In this document: piece after piece, positions 1-8,096 of the stretch
How the letters are laid out: every line of letters begins with the position of its first letter
Position numbering within the stretch: the first letter of the stretch is position 1
Source: Hyphomicrobiales bacterium
Lineage (GTDB): Bacteria > Pseudomonadota > Alphaproteobacteria > Rhizobiales > Xanthobacteraceae
Assembly: GCA_019243195.1 (NCBI GenBank)
Contig: JAFAUQ010000013.1
Span: forward strand, 1-34,087
Reading direction: 5' to 3'
Length of the DNA: 34,087 nucleotides
Translations under genes and position numbers: made by a program
The notes under the pieces: generated by a model
Databases searched by the model: none
Told to the model about the DNA's origin: nothing
The model's input: the letters and a program-made list of their open reading frames with translations, nothing else

Positions 1-182
1 AGGCCTCGCGGATTGCCGGCCCGGAGGGGCCGAAGCTCAAGAGGGTGTCGTGCGCCGGCCGGGCCGGGCGGCTCCCGGGGGGTTTAGCGCGCGCGACCCC
101 GTTAATCGAGATGGGCAGGCGCGGCGCGGGGCCACGGTCGGACGGCGGTGCTGTCCCGGGCCGCCGCGGCGGAGTCTCGCGC
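1..182. other. Left edge, no supported gene
   Basis: Very GC-rich stretch between the window edge and the stop codon of the FNT-type transporter. None of the open frames resembles a known protein, and the long plus-strand frame crossing this segment runs antisense through the transporter. It may contain the tail of a gene outside the window, but nothing here supports that. Confidence 0.4.
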
Positions 183-1043
183 TCAGATTTCCTGCATCAC
201 CTGGGCATAGGAGATCAGCGCGAAGAGGACCGTGCCGCCGACGACATTGCCGATCAGCACCGGGACGAAGAAATCCGTCACCATCGCCCACCAGGCGAGA
301 TCTCCGTTCAATACCAACAGGAAGGCCTCGACGCTGCCGGCGACGATGTGCATGAAGCCGGCCGCCGCGATCAGATAAGTCATGAGCGTGATCACGTGGA
401 ACTGGGCACCCTCGGAACTCGGGAGCAGCCAGACCATGGCGGCGATCAGGAAACCCGCGGCGACGCCGCGAAACTCCATTTCGAGCCAGCCGTGATTGAG
501 CAAGTGGCCGCTCAGCGCGAGCATGGCGTCCCTGAGTTCCGGCGTGAGCACCGGCGTATAGGTGCAGAGCACCGCCGCCGCCAGGGTGCCGGCAATATTG
601 GCAACCAGGACGATCGCCCACATCCGGCCCAGCCGCAGCAGATTCTTGATCGTCAGCTCGGCAATCACCGGCAATACGACCGTGATGGTGTTCTCGGTGA
701 ACAATTGCTGGCGCGCCAGCACCACCATGATAAAGCCGACCGAGTACCCGAGGCTGGTGACGAGAGGACGCCAGGGCGCGTCGGGCAGGTGGGTTTGCAG
801 GATCGCCTGGGCGAGGAGCGAAAAGCTGATCGACAGTCCGGCGGCGACTCCCGACCACCAGAGAGAAACCGCCGGCCGCGCCATCTCCTCCTCGCCCATC
901 CGCCGGACCACCTCGTAGATGACCGGCGTGCGCGGCGTGGCACGTTCTTCGACGTCCTCCGCCTCGCGTTCGGTGATCGGCGTCCCGGCGGCAACACGCC
1001 GTCCCGGTCCGGGTTTTTCCTGTGGAGGCGGGGATTTGTTCAT
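183..1043 (-). CDS. Formate/nitrite transporter (FNT) family membrane protein
   Basis: Predicted inner-membrane channel of 286 residues in the FNT family, whose members move formate, nitrite or similar small monovalent anions. About 50 hydrophilic N-terminal residues precede six hydrophobic segments, the usual FNT number. They include a stretch containing GYSVGFIMVVLARQQLFTEN and one with GFMHIVAGSVEAF. The long charged N-terminus resembles the YfdC-type subgroup more than FocA or NirC. I chose the ATG at 1043 because an upstream extension to 1190 would run through the EcfG-like promoter at 1094-1118 and is not membrane-like. No strong Shine-Dalgarno is visible. The gene is divergent from the ligD operon and probably belongs to the same stress regulon. 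The substrate cannot be read from the sequence. Confidence 0.85.
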   Translation of the reverse strand: MNKSPPPQEKPGPGRRVAAGTPITEREAEDVEERATPRTPVIYEVVRRMGEEEMARPAVSLWWSGVAAGLSISFSLLAQAILQTHLPDAPWRPLVTSLGYSVGFIMVVLARQQLFTENTITVVLPVIAELTIKNLLRLGRMWAIVLVANIAGTLAAAVLCTYTPVLTPELRDAMLALSGHLLNHGWLEMEFRGVAAGFLIAAMVWLLPSSEGAQFHVITLMTYLIAAAGFMHIVAGSVEAFLLVLNGDLAWWAMVTDFFVPVLIGNVVGGTVLFALISYAQVMQEI

Positions 1044-1093
1044 CTGCGGCGTTGCGCGCGGGCTATCCCCGAGGTCGGAAACGGCTATGACGC

Positions 1094-1118
1094 AACCCGC
1101 GCGGCCGGTCGAGGTTCC
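1094..1118 (-). promoter_or_regulatory. EcfG-type general stress promoter (FNT gene)
   Basis: On the minus strand: GGAAC (1118-1114), 16 bases, then GGTT (1097-1094). This fits the alphaproteobacterial EcfG consensus GGAAC-N16/17-cGTT except for the first base of the -10 element. The start codon lies about 50 bases downstream, a sensible leader length. Confidence 0.6.
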
Positions 1119-1191
1119 GTCCGGGCGAAAAACGTGCCGCAGATCAACACGATCGTCTTCATGACGACTATCATCAGCCTGCGGCTGCACC

Positions 1192-1216
1192 GGAACTTTT
1201 GACCCAGGGAGCGGTT
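1192..1216 (+). promoter_or_regulatory. EcfG-type promoter (small ORF-ligD operon)
   Basis: GGAAC (1192-1196), 16 bases, GGTT (1213-1216). The small ORF's ATG is at 1225, only 8 bases after the -10 element. If the promoter is real, that ORF is leaderless or nearly so, or the promoter mainly serves ligD. In Sinorhizobium some NHEJ genes are known to depend on the general stress sigma factor, which supports the assignment. Confidence 0.5.
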
Positions 1217-1224
1217 GAAATGCG

Positions 1225-1485
1225 ATGGCGGAAAAAGCTCTCGATCAGCCGGTGCACCTCAACATTCATCCGGACGAGCCGGTTCGTTCGCTCGATGCCG
1301 CCGCCAAGATCATTCACCGCCACACCGCCGGCCGCGTCGACGAGAAGGCGCAAGCGGTGCTGCGCGCCATCGCCGACGCCAGTTCTCCGCGTGGCGTGGC
1401 CGCGGCGAGCGGCGCATTCCGGCGCTGGGCGAAGGAGGAAGGGCTGCTGCTCGTTCCGCCGGAGGATGATGCCTCGTCGCGATAG
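1225..1485 (+). CDS. Small hypothetical protein upstream of ligD
   Basis: 86 residues, hydrophilic, with no signal peptide or membrane segment and no recognised domain. The middle is Ala/Arg-rich and probably helical (for example DEKAQAVLRAIADA), and the C-terminus is acidic. It ends 18 bases before the ligD ATG, so the two are very likely co-transcribed. A purine-rich GGGAGCGG lies upstream, but it overlaps the -10 region of the proposed promoter, so translation may be leaderless. A role beside ligase D in repair is suggested only by position. Confidence 0.6.
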   Translation: MAEKALDQPVHLNIHPDEPVRSLDAAAKIIHRHTAGRVDEKAQAVLRAIADASSPRGVAAASGAFRRWAKEEGLLLVPPEDDASSR

Positions 1486-1503
1486 TTTCCAAACGAGGTG
1501 ACC

Positions 1504-4116
1504 ATGGCCGGCCTGCAAACTTATGTAGCCAAGCGCGACTTCTCTAAGACGCGCGAGCCGCGCGGCGCGCGCGCCAAGGGGCGCGGCCATGCCTTCGTGA
1601 TCCAGAAGCATGCGGCGCGCCGCCTGCATTACGATTTCCGCCTCGAACTCGACGGCGTGCTCAAGAGCTGGGCCGTCACCAAGGGGCCGAGCCTCGTGCC
1701 CGGCGAGAAGCGCCTGGCCGTGGAAGTCGAAGACCATCCGATCGATTATCAGGACTTCGAAGGCACCATCCCGCAGGGCCAGTACGGCGGCGGTACCGTG
1801 TTGGTGTGGGATCGCGGCGTGTGGGCGCCGCAGGGTGATCCGCACAAAGGGCTTACCAAGGGGAAGCTCGACTTCGAACTCGCGGGCGAGAAGCTCAAAG
1901 GCGTGTGGCACCTCGTGCGCCTGCGCAACGCCGCCGGCGAGAAGCGCAATAACTGGCTGCTCATAAAAGGGCGTGACACGGCCGCGCGCGAGCGGAACGA
2001 GCCTGACATTCTGGAAGAGCAGCCGCAATCGGTGCTCTCGGGCCGCACCATCGAGGAGATCGCGGCCGACAAGAAATCGAAGGTGTGGCAGAGCAACCGC
2101 GCGCAGGACGGCAGCGCCGAGACCCCGGCGAAGGCGGCCAAGCGTGCTACCCAGATAAAAGAGCAAACAAAGGAAAAAGAACCCAGTGCGCCGACTCCCG
2201 CCGCTTTCCTCGACCTCGCGAAGCTCAAAAATGCGCGCAAGGGGCGATTGCCGGATTTCGTCGAGCCCTGCCTTGCGACGCTCGAAGCCAAGCCGCCCAA
2301 GGGGCGGCAATGGGTGCACGAAATAAAATTCGACGGCTACCGCCTGGAGGCGCGCATCGACAACGGCAAGGCCAAACTGTTCACGCGCAGCGGCCTCGAC
2401 TGGACCGACAAATTCGGCAAGCGCGTGCTGGCGGCTTTGAGCGATTTGCCGGTTGATCAGGCGCTGATCGACGGCGAGCTGGTGGTCGAGGGCGAGGCAG
2501 GCGCCTCCGACTTCGCGGCGCTGCAGGCGGCGCTGAGCGAAGGCAACACCGACCGCTTCGTGTTCTACGCCTTCGATCTCCTCTACGCGAACGGCTACGA
2601 CCTGCGCGAGGTCCCGTTGACGCAGCGCAAGGCGGCGCTGAACGCGCTCGTGCCGCGCGCCGAAGGCGCGCTGCGCCTGAGCGAGGACTTCGACACCGAA
2701 GGCGAGATCGTGCTCGAGAATGCGTGCCGGCTCAGCCTCGAAGGTATCGTCTCGAAACGCGCGGACGCGCCCTATCGCTCGGGCCGCAACCGCGACTGGA
2801 TCAAGTCCAAGTGCACGCACCGCCAGGAGTTCGTCATCGCCGGCTACGTGCCGTCGACAACAGGCGCCAACGCGATCGGCTCGCTCGTGCTCGGCCTCTA
2901 TGAGAACGGCAAGCTCGTGCACGTCGGAAGGGTCGGTACCGGCTTCTCCGCCAAAGTGGCGCGCGAGCTGTGGACGCTGCTCGAAAAACGCCGCATCGAC
3001 AAACAGCCGTTCGAACAAAGACTGAGCGCGGACGAGCGGCGCGACGTGCGCTGGGTCAAGCCCGAGCTTGTCGCCGAAGTCGAGTTCCGCAGCTGGACCG
3101 GCGCGCACATCCTGCGCCACGCCTCGTTCCGCGGGCTGCGCGGCGACAAGCCGGCGCAAGAGGTCGTGCGCGAGGACGCCGGCGCCGCGATCCCCGCGCC
3201 GAGGTCGGCGAGCGGCAAGAGTTTTGGCGTCAAGCTCACCCATCCCGACCGCATCTATTGGCCCGACGCGGGCGTGACCAAACAGGGGCTCGCCGAATAC
3301 TACGCCGACGTTTGGAAATGGATGGCGCCGCATCTCGTCGCGCGGCCGCTCGCGCTCGTGCGCTGTCCCGACGGCATCGGCCAGAAATGTTTCTTCCAGA
3401 AGGCGGCGTGGAAAGGCATCCACCGCAGCGTCTCGGTGCTGCGCAACCCCGGCGAAGGCGGCGAGGAAGTGCTCGCCATTCACGACCTCGATGGGCTGAT
3501 CGCGCTGGCGCAGGCCGGCAGCTTGGAAATCCATCCGTGGGGATCGACCGTCGACGACCTCGACCGTCCCGACCGCGTCATCTTCGATCTCGACCCGGCG
3601 CCGGACATCGGCTGGGCCGAGCTGGTGCGGGCGGCGCAAGAAGTGCGCGAGCGCCTGCGCGCGGCAGGCCTGGAGAGCTTCATCAAGACCACCGGCGGCA
3701 AGGGCGTGCATGTGGTTGCGCCGCTCGAGCCGGTTGCGACCTGGGACGAGGTCAAGCCGTGGACCCGCACGATCGCCGAGGCGATGACCGCGGACAGCCC
3801 GGACCGTTACGTGTCCAAAATGTCAAAGAAACTGCGTACCGGGCACATCTTCGTCGATTATCTGCGCAACGGCCGCGGCGCCACCGCCGTCGCCGCCTAT
3901 TCCACCCGCTCGCGTCCCGGCGCGCCGGTGTCGACGCCGCTGAGCTGGGACGAGCTTGGGCCCGACGTGCGCGGCGCGCACTTCCGGGTGGACAACCTGC
4001 CGACGCGGCTCGCCCATCTCAAGGCCGACCCGTGGAGCGGATTTTTCAAGATCAAACAAAGGCTGCCGATCTCGCCGGCGCGCGGTAAAGCAAATAAAAC
4101 GCGCCGCGCGAAGTAG
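1504..4116 (+). CDS. ligD: ATP-dependent DNA ligase LigD (PE-ligase-polymerase)
   Basis: Multifunctional end-processing ligase of bacterial non-homologous end joining, normally recruited to breaks by Ku. The 870 residues carry three domains in order. The 3'-phosphoesterase is at about 1-180 (HAARRLHYDFRLELDG). The ATP-dependent ligase is at about 240-550, with nucleotidyl-accepting K275 in EIKFDGYR and SLEGIVSKR further on. The archaeo-eukaryotic-primase-type polymerase is at about 570-860, with a metal-binding DLDP motif at D695/D697. Phosphoesterase-ligase-polymerase is the common rhizobial order. ATG 1504 is preferred over GTG 1498 because GAGG sits 5 bases before it. The gene ends with TAG directly against palindrome A. 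No ku gene is in the window, so its partner must be elsewhere. Confidence 0.97.
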   Translation: MAGLQTYVAKRDFSKTREPRGARAKGRGHAFVIQKHAARRLHYDFRLELDGVLKSWAVTKGPSLVPGEKRLAVEVEDHPIDYQDFEGTIPQGQYGGGTVLVWDRGVWAPQGDPHKGLTKGKLDFELAGEKLKGVWHLVRLRNAAGEKRNNWLLIKGRDTAARERNEPDILEEQPQSVLSGRTIEEIAADKKSKVWQSNRAQDGSAETPAKAAKRATQIKEQTKEKEPSAPTPAAFLDLAKLKNARKGRLPDFVEPCLATLEAKPPKGRQWVHEIKFDGYRLEARIDNGKAKLFTRSGLDWTDKFGKRVLAALSDLPVDQALIDGELVVEGEAGASDFAALQAALSEGNTDRFVFYAFDLLYANGYDLREVPLTQRKAALNALVPRAEGALRLSEDFDTEGEIVLENACRLSLEGIVSKRADAPYRSGRNRDWIKSKCTHRQEFVIAGYVPSTTGANAIGSLVLGLYENGKLVHVGRVGTGFSAKVARELWTLLEKRRIDKQPFEQRLSADERRDVRWVKPELVAEVEFRSWTGAHILRHASFRGLRGDKPAQEVVREDAGAAIPAPRSASGKSFGVKLTHPDRIYWPDAGVTKQGLAEYYADVWKWMAPHLVARPLALVRCPDGIGQKCFFQKAAWKGIHRSVSVLRNPGEGGEEVLAIHDLDGLIALAQAGSLEIHPWGSTVDDLDRPDRVIFDLDPAPDIGWAELVRAAQEVRERLRAAGLESFIKTTGGKGVHVVAPLEPVATWDEVKPWTRTIAEAMTADSPDRYVSKMSKKLRTGHIFVDYLRNGRGATAVAAYSTRSRPGAPVSTPLSWDELGPDVRGAHFRVDNLPTRLAHLKADPWSGFFKIKQRLPISPARGKANKTRRAK

Positions 4117-4197
4117 TAGGGCGCAATAGGCGCGTAGCGCCGTATTGCGCCGGCTGAACGCGAAGCGGCGCAATACGCTTCGCTATTGCGCCCTACG
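4116..4197. repeat. Intergenic palindrome, family A
   Basis: Imperfect inverted repeat whose outer arms are TAGGGCGCAATAG and its complement CTATTGCGCCCTA, with an inner hairpin built on CGTATTGCGCC/GGCGCAATACG. It starts on the last base of the ligD stop codon. It may act as a terminator for ligD and looks like a dispersed REP-like element. Only one copy of this family is in the window. Confidence 0.8.
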
Positions 4198-4204
4198 ACG
4201 AACT

Positions 4205-4230
4205 GGAACCCGCGGGTGCGGCTTTGCGTT
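4205..4230 (+). promoter_or_regulatory. EcfG-type general stress promoter
   Basis: GGAAC (4205-4209), 17 bases, CGTT (4227-4230), a full match to the EcfG consensus. The next start codon is at 4266, giving a leader of about 30 bases. Confidence 0.75.
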
Positions 4231-4265
4231 TCTCTTATGTCCATTATAATTCGCGAGGCGCTGTC

Positions 4266-4553
4266 ATGCGCACCCTATTCCGTATCCTCGCAACGGTCGT
4301 CATTCGAATCGTCGCAATGGTCGTGCTGTTGTCGGTCGTGTACGGCGCCTCGCGCGCGGCGGCGCAGGCCACACAGCCCGCGCCGAAGGACAATCCGAGC
4401 GAGAAGCTCGATAAGTCGGGTGGCGTGATCAAGCCGGGCGGCAATATCGATCCCAAGATGCAGGTTGCCCCGCCCGATCCGGGACCCACATCGACGCCAG
4501 TCATTCCGCCGCCCGGCTCGCCCGGCGGCAATCCCAACGTCGTGCCGAAGTAG
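4266..4553 (+). CDS. Small exported proline-rich protein
   Basis: 95 residues. A hydrophobic N-terminal segment (IVAMVVLLSVVYGASRAAAQ) looks like a signal peptide with possible cleavage after AAAQ, or an anchor. The mature part is low-complexity, rich in Pro, Gly and Asn. ATG 4266 is chosen because it follows a GCGAGG ribosome site and leaves room for the EcfG-type promoter; the longer reading from 4224 would start inside that promoter. No domain is recognised. Stress-induced periplasmic or envelope location is inferred from the signal and the promoter. Confidence 0.65.
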   Translation: MRTLFRILATVVIRIVAMVVLLSVVYGASRAAAQATQPAPKDNPSEKLDKSGGVIKPGGNIDPKMQVAPPDPGPTSTPVIPPPGSPGGNPNVVPK

Positions 4554-4556
4554 CGT

Positions 4557-4784
4557 TTATTTGCTCTGCCGCTGCGCTCCCTGCGCTCCGTTTGGCTCGA
4601 TCCGCTTGCTCGGTCCGCACGGCGGGCCCGCGCCCCGAACGCTGTCGGAACGGCAATCGGGTGCCGGGGCCTGCGGGCTCGCGAGCGGATGCGCCGGATC
4701 GGTCGCGGGCGGCGTCTGCGCGCCGGCGGCCGGCGGGCCGGCCAGGGCCGCCAGCGTGAAGGCCGCAGCGATGAGATGTTTCAT
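4557..4784 (-). CDS. Small exported hypothetical protein
   Basis: 75 residues with a clear signal peptide (MKHLIAAAFTLAALAGPPAAGAQ) and a short Pro/Ala-rich mature part containing two cysteines (DCRSDS and GPPCGPS). ATG 4784 is preceded by GAGAGG at good spacing. It begins 14 bases after the DUF4142 gene stops, so it is probably the second gene of that stress-regulated operon. It is convergent with the proline-rich gene, with only three bases between stops. Function unknown. Confidence 0.6.
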   Translation of the reverse strand: MKHLIAAAFTLAALAGPPAAGAQTPPATDPAHPLASPQAPAPDCRSDSVRGAGPPCGPSKRIEPNGAQGAQRQSK

Positions 4785-4798
4785 GTCGCCTCTCGCCA

Positions 4799-5302
4799 TC
4801 ACCGTTCGGCGCTCTTGCCCTGCTCGATCTTCTCCGCCGCGTCGAGATGCTTGTGCAGCGTCGGCAAGCTCGCGCTCGCGTATTCCCCCGCGGCATCCTT
4901 ATTCTTCGCCGCCTTCTCGTAGGCTTGGATGTCCTTCTTGTGGTCGGCGACCATGTCGCGTGCGAACGACCGGTCAAAGTCGGCGCCCGACATTTTCGCC
5001 ATCTTGTCGTGGTCGGCCTTTTGTTTGTCGCTCGGGCCGGTCGGCGGCGTCATGCCCATCTGCTTGGCGGCCGCGATGGCCTTTTCATTGGCGGCGGAAT
5101 GGTCGGTCACGAGCATCTGGCCGAACGATTTGACGGCGTCGCTTTGTCCTTTCTGCTGGGCGAGTTTGCCCATCTCCACCTCGGCGTAGTTGCCTTGAAT
5201 CGCCTCGGTGAGGAACTTCTGGTCCGCCTTGTCCTGCGCCGACGCGACGGGGACGGCGAGCGTTACGGCGAATGCCGCAGCGATGAATGCCTTCGCGAGC
5301 AT
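4799..5302 (-). CDS. DUF4142 exported protein
   Basis: 167 residues with signal peptide 1-22 ending VASAQ, followed by a four-helix DUF4142 domain over most of the rest. Characteristic stretches are DQKFLTEAIQGNYAEVEMGK, the VTDHSAANEK motif and the RDMVADHKKDIQAYEK helix. DUF4142 proteins are ferritin-like-fold periplasmic proteins of unclear biochemistry, common in stress regulons of rhizobia. The EcfG-type promoter at 5360-5385 fits that. First gene of a two-gene operon. Confidence 0.9.
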   Translation of the reverse strand: MLAKAFIAAAFAVTLAVPVASAQDKADQKFLTEAIQGNYAEVEMGKLAQQKGQSDAVKSFGQMLVTDHSAANEKAIAAAKQMGMTPPTGPSDKQKADHDKMAKMSGADFDRSFARDMVADHKKDIQAYEKAAKNKDAAGEYASASLPTLHKHLDAAEKIEQGKSAER

Positions 5303-5359
5303 GATGTTCTCCTTCGGCGCTGCCCGGCAGCGCCGCTGTTGCGGGAAAAGCTATCGGTC

Positions 5360-5385
5360 AACGCTGCCGTGCGTGCGGCGGTTCC
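5360..5385 (-). promoter_or_regulatory. EcfG-type promoter (DUF4142 operon)
   Basis: On the minus strand GGAAC (5385-5381), 17 bases, CGTT (5363-5360), a full consensus match. The start codon at 5302 lies about 58 bases downstream. Confidence 0.8.
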
Positions 5386-5633
5386 TGGCCGATATGTCGG
5401 GCTACGTTGCCAGGCCGACAGAGCGCCGCGGTTCGGGGGCAACGGCAAAGTCGGCCGGTTCCCGGCACTTTCCGCCCGTTGCCGCGGCTGCTATCGTCGC
5501 GCTTCCAAACTTCCTGTGGGGGAATAATCGGCGAAAGCCATCGTGCTGCCGCATCGCTCGTGTCGTTACGGGCGATCGTGTCGCTCAACGCAGGCCAACC
5601 CCTTCCGCTTAACCATACTCAGGAGTTCTGCCC
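5386..5633. other. Upstream region of the 5634 gene, no gene seen
   Basis: About 250 bases without a credible ORF between the EcfG-type promoter and the next gene. No GGAAC-type motif points rightward, so the promoter of the 5634 gene is unassigned. Immediately before that gene is a good ribosome site (CAGGAG). Confidence 0.5.
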
Positions 5634-6020
5634 ATGAAACTCAAACTCATCATCGCCGTCGCGGCCCTCGCCGCGATGCCCATGCTGGCGCAGGCGCAGC
5701 AGAAGGGGGCGCCGCCCGCCGAGAAGGCGCCGAGCAAGGCCGAGGTCCAGAAGGTCGTCAACCAAATCAAGGGCGACAAGGCGAAGCTCGACACCTATTG
5801 TCAGATCGTCAAACTCGGCGATCAGGCGCAGGCCGCGGCGGAGAAGAAAGATCAGAAAAAAATGGACGACCTCAACAAGCAGGCGGACGCGCTCGGACAG
5901 AAACTCGGTCCCGACTACATGAAGTTGATGGCGAGTATGGAGGACGTCGATCCCGAGTCCAAGGAAGGCAAGGACCTGATTGCGGTTCTCGACACGCTCG
6001 ACGCGTCCTGCCCGCATTAA
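5634..6020 (+). CDS. Small exported helical protein
   Basis: 128 residues. The signal peptide ends at AQAQ (about 1-22). The mature part is Lys/Asp/Glu-rich and helical (KAEVQKVVNQIKGDKAKLD, then AAAEKKDQKKMDDLNKQADA), with one cysteine in the middle (TYCQIV) and one near the C-terminus (DASCPH) that could form a disulfide. It resembles small periplasmic hypotheticals seen in rhizobia. CAGGAG lies before the ATG at good spacing. It is followed 6 bases after its stop by a family C palindrome. Confidence 0.75.
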   Translation: MKLKLIIAVAALAAMPMLAQAQQKGAPPAEKAPSKAEVQKVVNQIKGDKAKLDTYCQIVKLGDQAQAAAEKKDQKKMDDLNKQADALGQKLGPDYMKLMASMEDVDPESKEGKDLIAVLDTLDASCPH

Positions 6021-6025
6021 GCAGG

Positions 6026-6116
6026 CGTCATTGCGAGGCGCGTAGCGCCGAAGCAATCCAGGGCAACACGTGATTTCTGGATTGCTTCGTCGCCCTGCGG
6101 GCTCCTCGCAATGACG
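6026..6116. repeat. Intergenic palindrome, family C (copy 1)
   Basis: Arms CGTCATTGCGAGG and CCTCGCAATGACG enclose a second pair around CAATCCAGG/CTGGATTG. It fills the gap between two convergent genes and touches both ends, so it probably serves as a two-way terminator. Copy 2 is at 11566-11647. Confidence 0.9.
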
Positions 6117-6119
6117 TTT

Positions 6120-7025
6120 TTACAAATTCAGCTGATAGCCGACCGGCACCCAGCGATGGCCCGCCGCCGATTTCTCGATCAGACCGAGGCCGGGGAACGG
6201 CATGTGAAAGCCGGCGATGAAGAGTCCCTCGGTCGCGGCCATGTCGAGGATGCGCTTGCGCGTGGCGACCGCCTTGTCCTTGTCGTCGTCGACGTCGATG
6301 TGCCACTCCGGGCGCTGCACCGCGACCACGTAATGGATGCAGGTGTCGGCCCAGATCAACAGCCGCTTGCCGCCGCTCTCGATGTGATAGGCCATCAGCC
6401 CGGGCGCGTGCCCGGCGGCATCGACCGCGCGGATGCCGGGCGCGACTTCGTCGCCCGGCTTTAAGAACCGCGCGCGATCGGCGAGCGGCACGGCGATGTC
6501 GACGAACAGCTCGCGATTGAACTTACGCGCCTCGCGCACGTTTTCGCCGCGTTTCCAGAAATCGAACTCGGCGGCGCCGAACACATAGCGCGCGTTGGGA
6601 AACACCGGCTGCCCGCCCTCGGTCAGTCCGCCGATGTGATCGGGATGTCCGTGGGTGATCACGACCACGTCCACGTCGGCCGGCGTGTAGCCGAGTTCGC
6701 CCAGCCGCTCGATGAGGCGTCCGTCCGGCAGTCGCCCGCGCAATTGCTCGCGCTCGCGCCGCAGCGCCCCGTTGCCGGTGTCAAACAACACCAGCTCCTT
6801 GCCGGTGTTGACGACGGTCGGAATGAACGGATGTTCATAGCGCTGCGGATCGATGCGGTTGTCGCGGGCGAGCGCGTGCATCTCTTCGGCCGGACGCTCA
6901 CCGCCGAAGCTCGGATGCAGCCCTTCGCGCACCACCTTGCTGTCCATGATATTGGCGATTTCGAAATCGCCGAATTTGAAACGATAGACGGCAGGCTGCA
7001 TTTCTCCTTGCATCGATGCGGGCAC
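6120..7025 (-). CDS. MBL-fold metallohydrolase
   Basis: 301 residues of the metallo-beta-lactamase fold. The zinc site THGHPDHIGG gives H125, H127, D129 and H130, with further ligands likely in DAAGHAPG and the later WADTCIHY segment. The substrate is unknown; the family includes lactonases, glyoxalase II and other hydrolases. The layout, with FDTGNG before the HxHxDH motif, resembles AHL-lactonase/quorum-quenching-like enzymes, but that is not a functional call. GTG 7025 is chosen because GGAGG lies 5 bases upstream; the next ATG at 7013 lacks a site. No signal peptide, so cytoplasmic. Confidence 0.88.
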   Translation of the reverse strand: MPASMQGEMQPAVYRFKFGDFEIANIMDSKVVREGLHPSFGGERPAEEMHALARDNRIDPQRYEHPFIPTVVNTGKELVLFDTGNGALRREREQLRGRLPDGRLIERLGELGYTPADVDVVVITHGHPDHIGGLTEGGQPVFPNARYVFGAAEFDFWKRGENVREARKFNRELFVDIAVPLADRARFLKPGDEVAPGIRAVDAAGHAPGLMAYHIESGGKRLLIWADTCIHYVVAVQRPEWHIDVDDDKDKAVATRKRILDMAATEGLFIAGFHMPFPGLGLIEKSAAGHRWVPVGYQLNL

Positions 7026-7119
7026 GCTGACCTCCGGGGTTGTTATTGCGGAGCACGACTATCAGCAAATCCGAACGGCATTCAAGCCGGTATCTCAATA
7101 TTCCGTATTTGAAAGGTCG

Positions 7120-7144
7120 GGAACCTAATTGGTAGTCAATCGTT
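7120..7144 (+). promoter_or_regulatory. EcfG-type general stress promoter
   Basis: GGAAC (7120-7124), 16 bases, CGTT (7141-7144), a full consensus match. A strong ribosome site at 7166-7170 and the ATG at 7177 follow at normal spacing. A longer reading of the gene starting at 7129 would lie inside the promoter and is therefore wrong. Confidence 0.85.
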
Positions 7145-7176
7145 ACGGGTGCACTGTCGGTAAATGGAGGACAACA

Positions 7177-7401
7177 ATGAAAACCGCAATTTACGCGCTT
7201 GGCGCTGTGGCGTGCCTCATCGCCACGCCGAGCTTCAGCCCGCCGGCGCAGGCGCAAGACGTGCGCATCGGGGTCGATCGTCCTTACCACGACTACGACC
7301 GCCCGTATTATCGGCATCGGCATGAAGGCTGCCGTGACGTGACCATCCGCGAGCGCCACGGTGGCGAGATGGTGGTGCGCCACATCCACCGGTGCGACTG
7401 A
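7177..7401 (+). CDS. Small exported His/Tyr/Arg-rich protein
   Basis: 74 residues. The signal peptide ends near PAQAQ (about 1-24). The short mature part is rich in Asp, Tyr, His and Arg (RPYHDYDRPYYRHRHEG) and has two cysteines (EGCRDV and HRCD) that could pair. GGAGG sits 6 bases before the ATG and a perfect EcfG-type promoter precedes it. This family of tiny periplasmic proteins is common in Bradyrhizobium-like genomes and uncharacterised. The His-rich stretch could bind metal, which is only a guess. Confidence 0.75.
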   Translation: MKTAIYALGAVACLIATPSFSPPAQAQDVRIGVDRPYHDYDRPYYRHRHEGCRDVTIRERHGGEMVVRHIHRCD

Positions 7402-7487
7402 GCGACCGCGTCGGGGCGCCAACCGCGCCGCACGAGCCACAAAGCGAAGGCCGGGCGCCGGGCATCACCGGCGTCCGGTCCGTTGCG

Positions 7488-7976
7488 ATGAAGGACCTCG
7501 ATCGGCTTGCGGAAGAACTCCTCAAGCTTCTCGAAACGAAACGGCTCAAGCTGGTCGTCGCGGAATCCTGCACGGCCGGCGAGCTTTCCATGAGGCTTGC
7601 CGATGCGCCCGGCGCCGCGGCGCATTTCAACGGCGGCTTCGTCACCTACACCAAAGAACAGAAAACATCCGCGCTCGATGTGAGCCCGGCGCTGTTGCGC
7701 GAACGGGGCGCGGTCTGCGCCGAGGTCGCCCGTGCCATGGCGGAAGGTGCGTTGCGCCGTTCGACCGCCGATCTCGCCGCCGCCATCACCGGGGTGGCGG
7801 GACCCGAGCCTGACCCGGACGGCAATCCGGTCGGCCGCGTCTGCATCGCGCTCGCCCGGCGCGGCGGCCCAACCGAGCAGATCGAGCGGCATTACGGCAG
7901 TCGCGAGCGAGATGAGATCCGCGCCTGCGCGATCGCCGAAACGCTGCAGGCACTGATAACGATGGTCAGTGCGTAG
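7488..7976 (+). CDS. pncC: CinA C-terminal-type nicotinamide-nucleotide amidohydrolase
   Basis: 162-residue stand-alone CinA C-terminal domain. Characterised relatives (PncC) deamidate nicotinamide mononucleotide to nicotinate mononucleotide in the pyridine nucleotide cycle. Family motifs are visible: VAESCTAGE near residue 24-32, the FNGGFVTYT segment near 47-55, and AITGVAGPEPDPDGNPVG. The usual CinA N-terminal molybdopterin-binding-like domain is absent. ATG 7488 matches where family members start; the open frame back to 7392 overlaps the preceding gene and lacks similarity. The stop codon TAG is part of the family B palindrome. Confidence 0.85.
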   Translation: MKDLDRLAEELLKLLETKRLKLVVAESCTAGELSMRLADAPGAAAHFNGGFVTYTKEQKTSALDVSPALLRERGAVCAEVARAMAEGALRRSTADLAAAITGVAGPEPDPDGNPVGRVCIALARRGGPTEQIERHYGSRERDEIRACAIAETLQALITMVSA

Positions 7977-8090
7977 GGTGGGCTAAGGGCGAACGGCGCG
8001 TAGCGCCGGAGACCGTGCCCACCATTTGTTTGCAGGGTCTATCGTTGGTGGGCACGGCGTCGCATTCGCTCCGCCTTAGCCCACCCTACG
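7973..8090. repeat. REP-like palindrome, family B (distant copy)
   Basis: Begins GTAGGGTGGGCTAAG and ends with the complement CTTAGCCCACCCTAC, with inner GTGCCCACC/GGTGGGCAC arms. It has the same outer arms as the repeats flanking the RAYT at 16.7-17.4 kb, so it looks like a mobilised copy of that element. Its first TAG is the pncC stop codon, and it separates convergent genes. Confidence 0.9.
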
Positions 8091-8096
8091 ATCTGA